64,000 nucleotides of DNA, taken from Sediminibacterium roseum. GTDB lineage: Bacteria; Bacteroidota; Bacteroidia; Chitinophagales; Chitinophagaceae. Below the pieces are notes generated by a model, which saw nothing but the letters and a program-made list of their open reading frames with translations, was not told where the DNA came from and did no database searches. Position 1 is the stretch's first letter. Every line of letters starts with the position of its first letter. The stretch spans positions 1,428,325 to 1,492,324 of the forward strand of contig NZ_JAACJS010000015.1 in the NCBI RefSeq assembly GCF_009939005.1. Direction: 5' to 3'. The position numbers and the translations under genes were made by a program. This document shows positions 52,791-61,363 of the stretch, in pieces.

Positions 52791-53254
52791 CTTTTTGATT
52801 TTTCAACGCGGATGCCTGCCGCAAGTGCATACTGCAAAGGCTCTTCGCGCATGTTCTGCTGCAGCGTAAAAGTGTAGTTGCCCTGTTTGAGCCTGATGGG
52901 CGAAGAAGTGATGCGTGCGCGGTGATCGAACACATCATCCATACCCGAGCCCAGCCATCCTTTTTTGTTGTCTGCCAGCGGGATATTGAGAAGTTGTGTT
53001 TTCATCGTATCCTTTGGCGCGATGGTTGAAATATTAACCCAGAGGTTTTTGAAATGATAAGCATCCTCATGCCTGAAGATCACATAAATATCATAACGCG
53101 AAACGGTATCGGTGATCGTGAAGGTGAAACTCGGCTTCTCGTTGCTCTTCCATTCGTGCCCCGGAAAAGAGCTGATCTTTTCATATACATCCAGCGTGCC
53201 GCAACCTGCGAAGAGGAGTATGGTGAGGGGAAGAAGCTTCAGGAGATTTTTCAT
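52787..53254 (-). CDS. gldH: Gliding motility lipoprotein GldH
   Basis: A 155-residue lipoprotein with lipobox FAGC (Cys18). FPGHEWKSNEKPSFTFTITDTVSRYDIYVIFRHEDAYHFKNLWVNI and IPLADNKKGWLGSGMDDVFDHRARI are characteristic of GldH. GldH is required for gliding and T9SS function in Flavobacterium johnsoniae. Its stop overlaps the histidine kinase start (ATGA on the minus strand), making it the first gene of a three-gene operon with a two-component system. A -7 box sits 4 bp before the ATG. Confidence 0.9.
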   Translation of the reverse strand: MKNLLKLLPLTILLFAGCGTLDVYEKISSFPGHEWKSNEKPSFTFTITDTVSRYDIYVIFRHEDAYHFKNLWVNISTIAPKDTMKTQLLNIPLADNKKGWLGSGMDDVFDHRARITSSPIRLKQGNYTFTLQQNMREEPLQYALAAGIRVEKSKR

Positions 53255-53258
53255 ATAG

Positions 53259-53266
53259 CAAAGATA
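53259..53266 (-). promoter_or_regulatory. Bacteroidota -7 box (TATCTTTG) immediately before gldH
   Basis: Exact TAnnTTTG on the minus strand, 4 bp before the chosen ATG at 53254, suggesting a leaderless or very short leader transcript for gldH and the two-component genes. Confidence 0.5.
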
Positions 53267-53363
53267 AGCCATGAGCCGTGAGCTGCGTTCCGTGCACTTT
53301 TATTTTTTCAGGAGGCGGGCCCGGCCAGGCACTTCTTCCCAACCAAAACACCGCTGCTGAAAA

Positions 53364-54239
53364 CTAGAGTACGTTCAGGATCTGCTCCTTTGCCTTCTCC
53401 AGCTCATCTTTCATCAATATCACGCATTTCTGTATCGTGGAATCGTATGCCTTGGAGCCGGTGGTATTGATCTCGCGACCGAACTCCTGGAGAATGAATG
53501 ATAATTTTTTGCCCTTGCTGGGCTCTTTCTCTGCAAGGATAGAGCGGAAGTAATCGCAGTGGTTCTTTAACCGCACCTGCTCTTCGCTGATGTCTATCTT
53601 TTCGATGTAATAGATGAGTTCCTGTTCAAGACGGTTCGCATCGTAGTTTTCCTTGCCCACGTTTTCCTCCAGGACTTTTACAATACCTTCCCTGATCTTT
53701 GTCCGGCGAAGCGGTTCCAGCGCGGCCACCTGTTCCTGGAGCGATTCGATATTGTTTACACGCAGCACCAGGTCCGTTTCTATGGACCTGCCTTCGTCCA
53801 TGCGGTGCTCGTTGAGTTGTGCGATGGCCTCTTTGAGTACTTTCTCGAAACATTTCCATTCTTCCTCGTTCAGCATTTCGGTAGATGGGGTGATCACATC
53901 CGGCAGTTTTAAAATGGTGCTGAGTATGTCACCTGTTTGCAGTTTCAGCTCATTGGCCAGCTGCGCCACCGGTTCAAAATAGGCTTTGGCAAGATCGGTA
54001 TTGATCGATACCGGTTTGCTCGCACCATTCTGTTTGATGTTGATGTTGCACTCCACGCTCCCCCTCAACAGGCCCTCGTTGAGCATATTGCGTACCTCAA
54101 ATTCAAAAGGTTTCAGCAGCGCGGGAATGTTCAACCGGAGATCGAACTGCTTGCCATTGAGTGAACGCACTTCCACAAGATAAGTCTTGTCTGCCAGCGT
54201 CTGCTCCGCCCTTCCGTAACCTGTCATTGAATGTAGCAT
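53364..54239 (-). CDS. YicC-family endoribonuclease-like protein
   Basis: A 291-residue protein. MLHSMTGYGRAE is the invariant YicC start. VRSLNGKQFDLRLNIP and the C-terminal DUF1732 part (KGKKLSFILQEFGREINTTGSKAYDSTIQKCVILMKDELEKAKEQ in pattern) are present. E. coli YicC binds and cleaves or destabilises RNA. It is a likely housekeeping RNA-metabolism protein. The neighbouring gene is a regulator on the same strand with a 124-bp gap. Confidence 0.88.
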   Translation of the reverse strand: MLHSMTGYGRAEQTLADKTYLVEVRSLNGKQFDLRLNIPALLKPFEFEVRNMLNEGLLRGSVECNINIKQNGASKPVSINTDLAKAYFEPVAQLANELKLQTGDILSTILKLPDVITPSTEMLNEEEWKCFEKVLKEAIAQLNEHRMDEGRSIETDLVLRVNNIESLQEQVAALEPLRRTKIREGIVKVLEENVGKENYDANRLEQELIYYIEKIDISEEQVRLKNHCDYFRSILAEKEPSKGKKLSFILQEFGREINTTGSKAYDSTIQKCVILMKDELEKAKEQILNVL

Positions 54240-54363
54240 AGGATGTTGTTATTAGGTAAATGTAGGGGAAAAAAGCTATGGCCGGGGCTTCCGGCACTGC
54301 GACGGCATTTTTTGGGGAGCTCACAAACAGGATATAGCCGACATCTCACAGCCGGCACCGGTC

Positions 54364-55104
54364 TTAAAAATCGATCCCAACCCATTTCCGTTTGCTTTTT
54401 TTGTACTTCTCAAAATTGAACTTATACAATTTACCCGGGCGGTGCGGCACATCCTGCTCCATTTCATCGATGTCGATGAGCAGATCCATCGACGCAAATT
54501 TTTTGCGGAAGTTGCGGCGGTCGAGGGTTACGTTCAGGATCGCTTCGTAGAGGTTCTGCAGTTCGCGTAAGGAAAATTTATCGGGCAGCAGGTTGAAGCC
54601 AAGCGGGTGTTCCTGTATCCGCTTCTGCAGCCAGGCATAACATACATCCACAATTTCTTTGTGATCGAATGCCATCTCTTTCAGCGACGCAACCGAGTGC
54701 CAGTGCAGGTCGTTGTCGTGGATCTTTAGTTCGTGGTGATGGATATTGAGCAGCGAGCAATACGCCACCGTTATCACCCTTCCACCGGGATGCCTGTTGG
54801 GTGAACCAAAGGCACGCACCTGTTCTAAAAACACGTCGTTCATACCCGTTCTTTCCTTGAGCACGCGGTACGCTGCATCATCGAGTTCTTCGTTGTGCTT
54901 TACAATATCGCCCAAGAGGGAAAGTTTGCCGCTGAAAGCTTCCAGGTCGCTTTTGATGAGGAGTACTTTGAGTTTGTTTTCTTCAAAACCAAAGATCACA
55001 CAATCCACCGTGAGTGGAACTTTCGGATAGCTTTCCACCAATCCCTTCGGATCCCTGATCATCTGTACGGCCGGCGCTACCGGCGTGGAATTCTTCTTCG
55101 TCAT
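54364..55104 (-). CDS. Nudix-domain transcriptional regulator (NrtR/AraR-like)
   Basis: A 246-residue protein. A Nudix domain (about residues 30-150) is followed by a winged-helix region (about 160-230) containing SLRELQNLYEAILNVTLDRRNFRKKFASMDLL. The Nudix box GDIVKHNEELDDAAYRVLKERTG departs from GX5EX7REUXEEXGU: the R-E-x-x-E-E glutamates are largely replaced, so hydrolysis is unlikely. Such proteins regulate NAD metabolism (NrtR) or sugar use (Bacteroides AraR) by binding a nucleotide-like ligand. The target is unknown. Confidence 0.85.
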   Translation of the reverse strand: MTKKNSTPVAPAVQMIRDPKGLVESYPKVPLTVDCVIFGFEENKLKVLLIKSDLEAFSGKLSLLGDIVKHNEELDDAAYRVLKERTGMNDVFLEQVRAFGSPNRHPGGRVITVAYCSLLNIHHHELKIHDNDLHWHSVASLKEMAFDHKEIVDVCYAWLQKRIQEHPLGFNLLPDKFSLRELQNLYEAILNVTLDRRNFRKKFASMDLLIDIDEMEQDVPHRPGKLYKFNFEKYKKSKRKWVGIDF

Positions 55105-55125
55105 GGCAGTTCGTTACAACAAAAT

Positions 55126-55243
55126 AAATAATAATTAGGAATTCGTAATCAATAATTGCGAATTGTCCCCCTCGCAGGAACAATAATTAAGAATTATTAA
55201 TCTGCAATTACTAATTAATAATTACCAATTGCGAATTAACTTT
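55126..55243. repeat. AT-rich repetitive segment between the Nudix regulator and ligA
   Basis: Dense in overlapping AATT/TAAT words. The 11-mer AATTGCGAATT occurs at 55154-55164 and 55227-55237, 73 bp apart, with additional inverted near-copies. The regulator's own operator could lie here. Confidence 0.55.
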
Positions 55244-55260
55244 ATCCGCAATCCCGGTTT

Positions 55261-57366
55261 ATGTACAACAACGATCAGATCCAGCAGTTACACAAAACGT
55301 CTGCCGCTTTCCTCCATACAAAAAACGAAACGGTTTCTGCCAAAGAGATCGATGCATTGAAAGAGGTACTTCGCTTTCATGAATACAGGTATTATGTGGC
55401 CAATGAGCCGCTGATCACCGATACGGAATACGACCGGCTGTATAAATTGCTTGAGCGCACGGAGGCATCGGATCCAAACCTCATCACGCCCGATTCTCCC
55501 ACGCAACGCGTGGGCAGCAGCCTGAACCAGGGTTTTGAAACGGTTCAGCACCTGGTTCCGATGCTGAGCCTCGACAACAGCTACAATGCAGACGACCTCA
55601 ACGATTTCGACCGCAAGGCGCGCGAGTTAAGCGGGCTTGACCTGATCGAGTACTGCATTGAACCAAAATTCGACGGCGCAAGCATCTCATTGATCTACGA
55701 GAACGATGTACTGGTTCGCGCCGCAACGCGTGGCGATGGCGTGGAAGGAGAAGATGTTACCACGAACATCAGGCAGATCCGGTCGATCCCGCTAACAGCC
55801 GCTTTCTCAAAATACGGTGTGCGTCAAATAGAGATACGGGGTGAGGTGATCATGAGTAAACGGTCTTTCTACCAATACAACGAACAACTCACCGCGCAGC
55901 ACCTTGCCCCGCTGGCCAACCCGCGCAATGCAGCATCGGGCAGCCTTCGGATGAAGGACCCCAAAGATGTTGCCAACCGAAACCTCGATGCCTTTCTTTA
56001 CCACGTGAGCTATTTTACGGAAACCGGTTCGGCCGCCACCAATAAAAATGCAAACTACCTGGATACACACAGCGGATCGCTGGAAATGCTGTGGAACCTC
56101 GGTTTCCGCTCGCCGCAAAAAGAAAAGAGAGTGGTAAAAGGCATCCAGCCGGTGATCGATTATTGTATTGCTTTCGAGGCCGGCCGCGATGATCTTCCCT
56201 ACGAGATAGACGGCATGGTTGTAAAAGTAAACGATGTGGCGCTGCAGGAAAAACTGGGTATGACATCCCACCACCCACGCTGGGCCATCGCTTTCAAATT
56301 CAAGGCGCGGCAGGCCACCACCAAACTCCGCGGCGTAGAGTACCAGGTGGGAAGAACGGGCGCAGTAACACCCGTTGCCAAACTGGATCCTGTTTACCTC
56401 GCGGGCGTTACCGTTTCGAGCATATCCATGCACAACGAAGAATACATCAGGGAAAAGGACCTCAGGGTAGGCGACACGGTTTTGATCGAGCGCGCGGGCG
56501 ATGTGATACCGCAGATCGTAAGATCGATCACCGAACTGCGCAACGGCGAAGAACAGGCGATCGTGTTCCCCAAAAAATGCCCGGTATGCAGGAGCGTATT
56601 ATTCAAAGAAGAAGCAGAAGCCGTATGGCGGTGCATCAACATAGAGTGCGAGGCACAGGTAGTGGAGAAGATGATCCATTTTGTGAGCAAAGATGCCATG
56701 GACATAAAAAGTTTTGGCGAGGCCAATGTGCGGAAGTTTTATGAACTGGGTTTGTTGAAAGACATTCCAGGTATTTATGAACTCGATTTTGAAAAGATCG
56801 GCAAGCTGGAAGGTTTCGGTAAAAAGAGTTTAGACAACCTGCAATCCGCCATCGAAGCATCCAAACAACAGCCGCTGCACCGTTTGATCTACGCATTGGG
56901 CATCCGCTTTGTGGGCGAAACAACGGCAAAGACACTGGCCAATGCGGTTGACCATATTCTTGACTTTAAAAACAAAACCGAAGAAGAACTCACACAGCTT
57001 GAAGATGTAGGTGTGAAAGTGGCGAAAAGCATTCACCAGTTCTTTCAGAACGAACAGAACATCCATATGCTGGAGCACCTGGAAAAACTGGGGCTGCACC
57101 TGAACAACAAGAAAAAAGCGGCCGTAGCAGCGGGCGCGTTAACGGGCCAGACCTTTCTTTTCACCGGAACCTTGTCTAAACTGAAACGCAGCGAAGCCGA
57201 AGAAAAAGCAGAGGCACAGGGGGGCGTGATCGTTAGCGGGGTAAGCGCCAAACTCAATTACCTGGTAGTGGGCGAAGATGCGGGCAGTAAACTTGAAAAA
57301 GCGAAGAAGATCAATACGATCAAGATTATTTCGGAAGATGAGTTTTTGGATTTGATCAACAGTTAA
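55261..57366 (+). CDS. ligA: NAD-dependent DNA ligase LigA
   Basis: A 701-residue protein. Domain Ia (HEYRYYVANEPLITDTEYDRLYKLL) binds NAD. The adenylation motif EPKFDGAS has Lys136. OB-fold (VGRTGAVTPVAKLDPVYLAGVTVS), a four-Cys zinc finger (CPVC ... CINIEC), HhH domain (GKLEGFGKKSLDNL, GVKVAKSI) and a C-terminal BRCT domain (LTGQTFLFTGTLSKLKRSEAEEKAEAQGG) follow. It seals nicks in replication and repair. It is preceded by an AT-rich repeat region and followed immediately by a dispersed repeat that starts near its stop codon. Confidence 0.97.
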   Translation: MYNNDQIQQLHKTSAAFLHTKNETVSAKEIDALKEVLRFHEYRYYVANEPLITDTEYDRLYKLLERTEASDPNLITPDSPTQRVGSSLNQGFETVQHLVPMLSLDNSYNADDLNDFDRKARELSGLDLIEYCIEPKFDGASISLIYENDVLVRAATRGDGVEGEDVTTNIRQIRSIPLTAAFSKYGVRQIEIRGEVIMSKRSFYQYNEQLTAQHLAPLANPRNAASGSLRMKDPKDVANRNLDAFLYHVSYFTETGSAATNKNANYLDTHSGSLEMLWNLGFRSPQKEKRVVKGIQPVIDYCIAFEAGRDDLPYEIDGMVVKVNDVALQEKLGMTSHHPRWAIAFKFKARQATTKLRGVEYQVGRTGAVTPVAKLDPVYLAGVTVSSISMHNEEYIREKDLRVGDTVLIERAGDVIPQIVRSITELRNGEEQAIVFPKKCPVCRSVLFKEEAEAVWRCINIECEAQVVEKMIHFVSKDAMDIKSFGEANVRKFYELGLLKDIPGIYELDFEKIGKLEGFGKKSLDNLQSAIEASKQQPLHRLIYALGIRFVGETTAKTLANAVDHILDFKNKTEEELTQLEDVGVKVAKSIHQFFQNEQNIHMLEHLEKLGLHLNNKKKAAVAAGALTGQTFLFTGTLSKLKRSEAEEKAEAQGGVIVSGVSAKLNYLVVGEDAGSKLEKAKKINTIKIISEDEFLDLINS

Positions 57367-57373
57367 ACATACT

Positions 57374-57425
57374 TTCAGGCTGGAAGCCTGTTGATAGTCG
57401 TCACGCGGCAGAGCCGCGCGACTGC
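57374..57425. repeat. Dispersed hairpin element, copy 1
   Basis: A 52-bp element containing two small hairpins (AGGCT-GGA-AGCCT and GCGGC-AGA-GCCGC). It is nearly identical to 59291-59341, with one short indel region. In this copy the right end runs into a 19-bp tandem array. Confidence 0.85.
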
Positions 57426-57578
57426 GATGGGGCCGCGCGACTGCGATGGGGCCGCGCGACTGCGATGGGGCCGCGCGACTGCGATGGGGCCGCGCGACTG
57501 CGATGGAGCCGCGCGACTGCGATGGGGCCGCGCAACTGCGATGGAGCCGCGCGACTGCGATGAAACCGCGCGACTGCA
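57407..57578. repeat. Nine-copy 19-bp GC-rich tandem repeat
   Basis: Units start with ACTGC at 57421, 57440, 57459, 57478, 57497, 57516, 57535, 57554 and 57573, an exact 19-bp period (consensus ACTGCGATGGGGCCGCGCG) with a few substitutions in later units. All six frames are open over much of it, so apparent reading frames here (R-D-C-D-G-A-A etc.) are artefacts. It lies between ligA and DUF2461. Confidence 0.92.
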
Positions 57579-57634
57579 ACTTTAATACCGGTCAATATAA
57601 AAAATGTTCAGGATTCACATCAACAACCAAACCC

Positions 57635-58306
57635 ATGCTACAATCATCAACCCTTACTTTTCTCAAGAATTTAAAAAAGAACAACAACCGCGAGTGGTTT
57701 GAAAAAAACCGCGCCGCATATGAAGCGGCAAAAGAAGATATGGCCAGGCTGGTAGACGATGTGATCAGGCAATTTGGCAAGAAGGAAGAAGGCATTGCAC
57801 CGCTTACGGCGAAGGAGTGCGTATACCGCATCAACCGCGATGTGCGTTTCAGTAAGAACAAGGCGCCATACAAGAACAATATGGCGGCAAGTTTGATCAA
57901 GGGCGGCAAGAAAGCTGCAAACGCAGGCTATTACATACACATACAACCCGGCGGCGAAAGTTTTATCGGTGGCGGCCGCTACATGGTTGAACCATCGGAG
58001 CTGAAAAAGATCAGGCAGGAAATTGATTACTCGTGGGAAGAATTTGAAAAGATCATCGGCAACAAAAAATTCAGATCCACTTATGGCGAGCTGGAGCGCG
58101 GGGAAGGCATGGCCCTGAGCCGCGAGCCGAAAGGCTACGAGAAAGACAATCCCGCCATCGAATACATCAAGCTGAAGAGTTTTGTAGCTACCACGAGCCT
58201 TACGGATGCAGACCTCACCGGCAAGGATCTCGTAAAAAAGATAACAGCAGCTTTTGAAACACTGCAACCGCTGATCCGTTTCCTGAACCGCGCGCTCGAA
58301 GACTAG
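57635..58306 (+). CDS. DUF2461-family protein
   Basis: A 223-residue protein. MLQSSTLTFLKNLKKNNNREWFEKNRAAYEAAK is the DUF2461 start (F-L-x-x-L-x-x-N-N-x-x-W-F). YRINRDVRFSKNKAPYKNNMAA and FIGGGRYMVEPSELKKIRQEI are further signatures. The function of the family is unknown. The ATG at 57635 is chosen because the in-frame region upstream is the tandem repeat, not coding. Its stop overlaps that of the convergent lipoprotein gene. Confidence 0.85.
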   Translation: MLQSSTLTFLKNLKKNNNREWFEKNRAAYEAAKEDMARLVDDVIRQFGKKEEGIAPLTAKECVYRINRDVRFSKNKAPYKNNMAASLIKGGKKAANAGYYIHIQPGGESFIGGGRYMVEPSELKKIRQEIDYSWEEFEKIIGNKKFRSTYGELERGEGMALSREPKGYEKDNPAIEYIKLKSFVATTSLTDADLTGKDLVKKITAAFETLQPLIRFLNRALED

Positions 58307-59157
58307 GGCTTGCGGAGCGAAGCGCGTTTGGTATTGCCGAAGTTTTCATTCACAAAATAATCGAGCGAAACCACCACGCCATTTTTGATCACACCCGATC
58401 CTGAGATCGTTATATAGCCGTCCAAAGGGTATTGCGCCGGGATCGTGAGCAGCGTATCTGTGATCTTTGCAAACACGCTGGAGCGTGCAGGCATATTGGC
58501 TGACCTGAAGCGGTACACATATCCATTGTAATTGGTAACGGGAAAGTCGTTCTCGATCATTACGCCGGTCATTATCACATAATTTGCGCTGTCGGCGTAC
58601 CTGCTCCGGATGGGAGGTTTCAGGTTTGCGCCAACCGCGGTTTTATTCTGTTCGGTATTGTTCGGATTGATGGCCCGGATCACGAACGATGCCGTATCGG
58701 GTGCGGTGAACTCCTTGTACAACGCCGAATCCGACGGAAGGCGTGGTAGCGCGATGACCTTGTTGAGCGTAGTATATTTCGCGGAACCCAGGAGATAAGA
58801 GGCTATGGGTGTATAATACGTAAACCCTGCGGCAGACATGGCTGATGAACCTACCCGGTTAACCACTACAGGGCCGGAAGGTGTATTCGCATTGATCACC
58901 GCCATGATTACCGTGTCGGATAATACGCTGAACGATTTTGCATTGGCCCCGCCAAAACTACAGGCGGTAGCACCGGTGAACCCGGTACCTTTTACCATCA
59001 CCGTATCATCTGCCGTGGCGGTTTGAGGCGTAAAACTCAGGTTAACCGTCGGGGCCAACGGAGCAGCAGGACTGTCTCCTGATTTTTCGCAGGCATAGAA
59101 CGCAATGCCGGAAATCAGGCCGATGGCGCAAAGCTTTGCGGTATGTAGGGTTTTCAT
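58303..59157 (-). CDS. IPT/TIG-domain lipoprotein, copy A
   Basis: A 284-residue lipoprotein with lipobox FYAC (Cys23). An IPT/TIG Ig-like domain lies at about 35-115 (FTPQTATADDTVMVKGTGFTGATACSFGGANAKSFSVLSDTVIMAVI). A C-terminal beta-rich domain ends ITISGSGVIKNGVVVSLDYFVNENF. It is paralogous to 60129-59317, upstream on the same strand. A surface or periplasmic binding role is probable; no SusC/SusD partner is nearby. Confidence 0.8.
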   Translation of the reverse strand: MKTLHTAKLCAIGLISGIAFYACEKSGDSPAAPLAPTVNLSFTPQTATADDTVMVKGTGFTGATACSFGGANAKSFSVLSDTVIMAVINANTPSGPVVVNRVGSSAMSAAGFTYYTPIASYLLGSAKYTTLNKVIALPRLPSDSALYKEFTAPDTASFVIRAINPNNTEQNKTAVGANLKPPIRSRYADSANYVIMTGVMIENDFPVTNYNGYVYRFRSANMPARSSVFAKITDTLLTIPAQYPLDGYITISGSGVIKNGVVVSLDYFVNENFGNTKRASLRKP

Positions 59158-59290
59158 ATTGCCAAGTTAAACATATCGTTTTTTTTCTGCAATTAAAATT
59201 TAACGGGTTGTGCCACCTGGCTATTAACCTAAAGTGGCGTTCACTTTATTAAACCAACAAATGCAAGGTGACTGACAAGATAAACATTCG

Positions 59291-59341
59291 TTCAGGCTGG
59301 AAGCCGCTGATAGTCGTCACGCGGCAGAGCCGCGCGACTGC
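59291..59341. repeat. Dispersed hairpin element, copy 2
   Basis: A second copy of the element at 57374-57425, in the same orientation, with only one GCCGCGCGACTGC unit. It overlaps the end of the IPT lipoprotein copy B: the stop codon (59317-59319) and the last residues LQSRGSAA are encoded by it. Confidence 0.85.
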
Positions 59342-60129
59342 AGCCATAGAATTTGTCCGCGGTAATTCGTGTAATAATTGAGCGTGAGTTTGTTATTCAC
59401 CAGCGTGCCCGACCCTGAAATGGGAACGCCATATCCAGGCATTTGAACCGGTATCCTGATCACGCCGTTTTTCAGTTCCGCGAAAACGCTTATTGTTCCG
59501 TTGCTACCTGCAAACTTGTAGGATGGGCCATATGAAGCGGGGTCTGCATTAATGCCAAAGAGCCTGACATAATTTGGAGAATCTACGTAGGCGGTTATAT
59601 TGGATCTGCCGGTTGTTTGCGTTTGCAGGCTTGCTGTATCATAGCGGTTGATCTGCCGGATAAAAACAGTATTCACATCATTGTTCACCGTTTGAACCGC
59701 CAGGGTTGAAGAATCCATTTGCGGCCAAAGTACCTTTGCGTATTTCGTGGTGCCGGTCATGTCGTAAAACTGTGGTGTATAATAAGTAAAGCCGCTCAAT
59801 TTTGCAGTGCCGTTCGGCGTAACAACAGATACATCACCCGAGGTTCCTGTGGCAACGTATGCGAAGATGACGGTATCAGAAAGAATCTTAAAAGATTTTG
59901 CAGCTGCTCCGCCAAATTGAACGGCAGTGGTAGATTTGAAATTCTTGCCAGAGATCTTTACAGGCTCATCGTCGGTTGCCGTTTGCGGAGCAAAAAAACT
60001 GATCTCTGCTTTTGCCTGTTGCCCGTTGTTGGGTCTGGAACAGGGAAGCATATAAAAGAAAATCATGCCCGCAACAACGACACAGAGCCAACGGGCTCCT
60101 GGCATTTTTTCCTGGAGTAAGGTTGACAT
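59317..60129 (-). CDS. IPT/TIG-domain lipoprotein, copy B (C-terminus formed by a repeat element)
   Basis: A 270-residue lipoprotein with lipobox MLPC (Cys30). FFAPQTATDDEPVKISGKNFKSTTAVQFGGAAAKSFKILSDTVIF parallels copy A, and the C-terminal domain ends PISGSGTLVNNKLTLNYYTNYRG. The two genes look like a tandem duplication. Its final residues come from the dispersed repeat element, so the original C-terminus may have been replaced. The start at 60129 gives a proper lipoprotein signal. Confidence 0.78.
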   Translation of the reverse strand: MSTLLQEKMPGARWLCVVVAGMIFFYMLPCSRPNNGQQAKAEISFFAPQTATDDEPVKISGKNFKSTTAVQFGGAAAKSFKILSDTVIFAYVATGTSGDVSVVTPNGTAKLSGFTYYTPQFYDMTGTTKYAKVLWPQMDSSTLAVQTVNNDVNTVFIRQINRYDTASLQTQTTGRSNITAYVDSPNYVRLFGINADPASYGPSYKFAGSNGTISVFAELKNGVIRIPVQMPGYGVPISGSGTLVNNKLTLNYYTNYRGQILWLQSRGSAA

Positions 60130-60210
60130 AGGGATCGCTTGGTCCTTGAAGTTATAAAAAAATTTCAATATATTTTAAGGAAATATATAATGATTCTGCC
60201 CCGCCTTCGC

Positions 60211-60244
60211 AAAAAAAGTGCCGACGCATATTGCGCCGGCACTT
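60211..60244 (-). terminator. Intrinsic terminator of asd
   Basis: Stem AAGTGCCG (60216-60223) with CGGCACTT (60237-60244), extended inside by further pairs; on the minus strand a run of about seven U follows. It lies about 70 bp past the asd stop. Confidence 0.85.
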
Positions 60245-60315
60245 AGCACTCACTCACCCAAAAAAATAATACAGGAATCCTTGTTACAACAATCAGGCAG
60301 ATAAGAACGGCTCCG

Positions 60316-61305
60316 TTAAAGGATGCCTTGTTGCTGTAAATATTCAGCGATCTGTACAGCGTTGGTTGCCGCGCCTTTGCGCAGGTTATCGCTTACGATC
60401 CACATATTGAGCGTATTGGGCTGGGTTTCGTCCCTGCGCAGCCTTCCTACAAATACCTCATCTTTTTCGTGTGCCCACATTGGCATCGGGTAGAGTTGCG
60501 CAGAAGGATCGTCTTGTACGATTACGCCCGGTGCCTTGCTCAAAATATCTTTTACTTCCGCGAGGTCGAAATCGTTTGCAAATTCAACGTTCACACTTTC
60601 GCTGTGGCCGCCCACAACGGGAATGCGCACCGTGGTTGCCGTTACGCGTATCGAATCATCACCCATGATCTTATTGGTTTCTTTTACCATTTTCATTTCT
60701 TCCTTGGTATAACCGTTGTCAAGGAACACATCGATCTGCGGGATCACGTTCAGGTCTATCTGGTATTTGTATGCCATTTCGCCTTCGGCGCCTTTTCTTT
60801 CGTTGAACAGCTGATCAACCGCTTTCTTACCCGTTCCGGTAACGCTCTGGTACGTACTTACCACCACGCGTTTGATCTTGTACCGCTGGTGCAAAGGCTG
60901 CAGGGCAACGACCATCTGGATGGTGGAGCAGTTGGGGTTTGCAATGATCATGTCTTCTTTGGTAAGCACAGAAGCGTTCACCTCGGGCACGACCAGTTTT
61001 TTGGTGGGGTCCATTCTCCAGGCAGAAGAATTGTCGATCACATAAATACCTGCATCCGCAAACTTCGGCGCCCATTCTGTTGAAGTACTTCCGCCTGCAG
61101 AAAAGATGGCCACGGCCGGTTTGGCGGCAATGCCCTCTTCCATACCAACCACCTTGTACTTTTTTCCCTTGAATTCTACTTCCTTACCTACTGATCTTTC
61201 AGAAGCTACGGGAACGAGTTCCGTTACCGGGAAATTACGCTCGGCTAATACCTGCAACATTTTGGTGCCTACTAGTCCTGTGGCACCTACTACGGCTACT
61301 TTCAT
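60316..61305 (-). CDS. asd: Aspartate-semialdehyde dehydrogenase
   Basis: A 329-residue enzyme that reduces beta-aspartyl phosphate to aspartate semialdehyde with NADPH, the branch point to Lys, Thr, Met, Ile and diaminopimelate. VVGATGLVGTKMLQVL is the NADP-binding motif. ANPNCSTIQMVVAL holds the catalytic Cys. GGHSESVNVEF contains the active-site His. The start is 57 bp downstream of a leader-peptide/terminator unit that probably attenuates its transcription. It ends at its own terminator, so it is monocistronic. Confidence 0.96.
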   Translation of the reverse strand: MKVAVVGATGLVGTKMLQVLAERNFPVTELVPVASERSVGKEVEFKGKKYKVVGMEEGIAAKPAVAIFSAGGSTSTEWAPKFADAGIYVIDNSSAWRMDPTKKLVVPEVNASVLTKEDMIIANPNCSTIQMVVALQPLHQRYKIKRVVVSTYQSVTGTGKKAVDQLFNERKGAEGEMAYKYQIDLNVIPQIDVFLDNGYTKEEMKMVKETNKIMGDDSIRVTATTVRIPVVGGHSESVNVEFANDFDLAEVKDILSKAPGVIVQDDPSAQLYPMPMWAHEKDEVFVGRLRRDETQPNTLNMWIVSDNLRKGAATNAVQIAEYLQQQGIL

Positions 61306-61363
61306 TTGAGTTTATTTGTTTAGTGGTTTATGGTTTGTTGTTCGGATCATCCTGCTTATGCTC

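Noticed and set aside
57407..57578. Possible CRISPR array
   Set aside because: Units are directly adjacent with no unique spacers and no cas genes are nearby; it is a tandem repeat.
57391..57600. Overlapping open frames on both strands across the GC-rich repeat (apparent R-D-C-D-G-A-A peptides)
   Set aside because: They arise from the 19-bp period, which keeps several frames open; nothing indicates translation.
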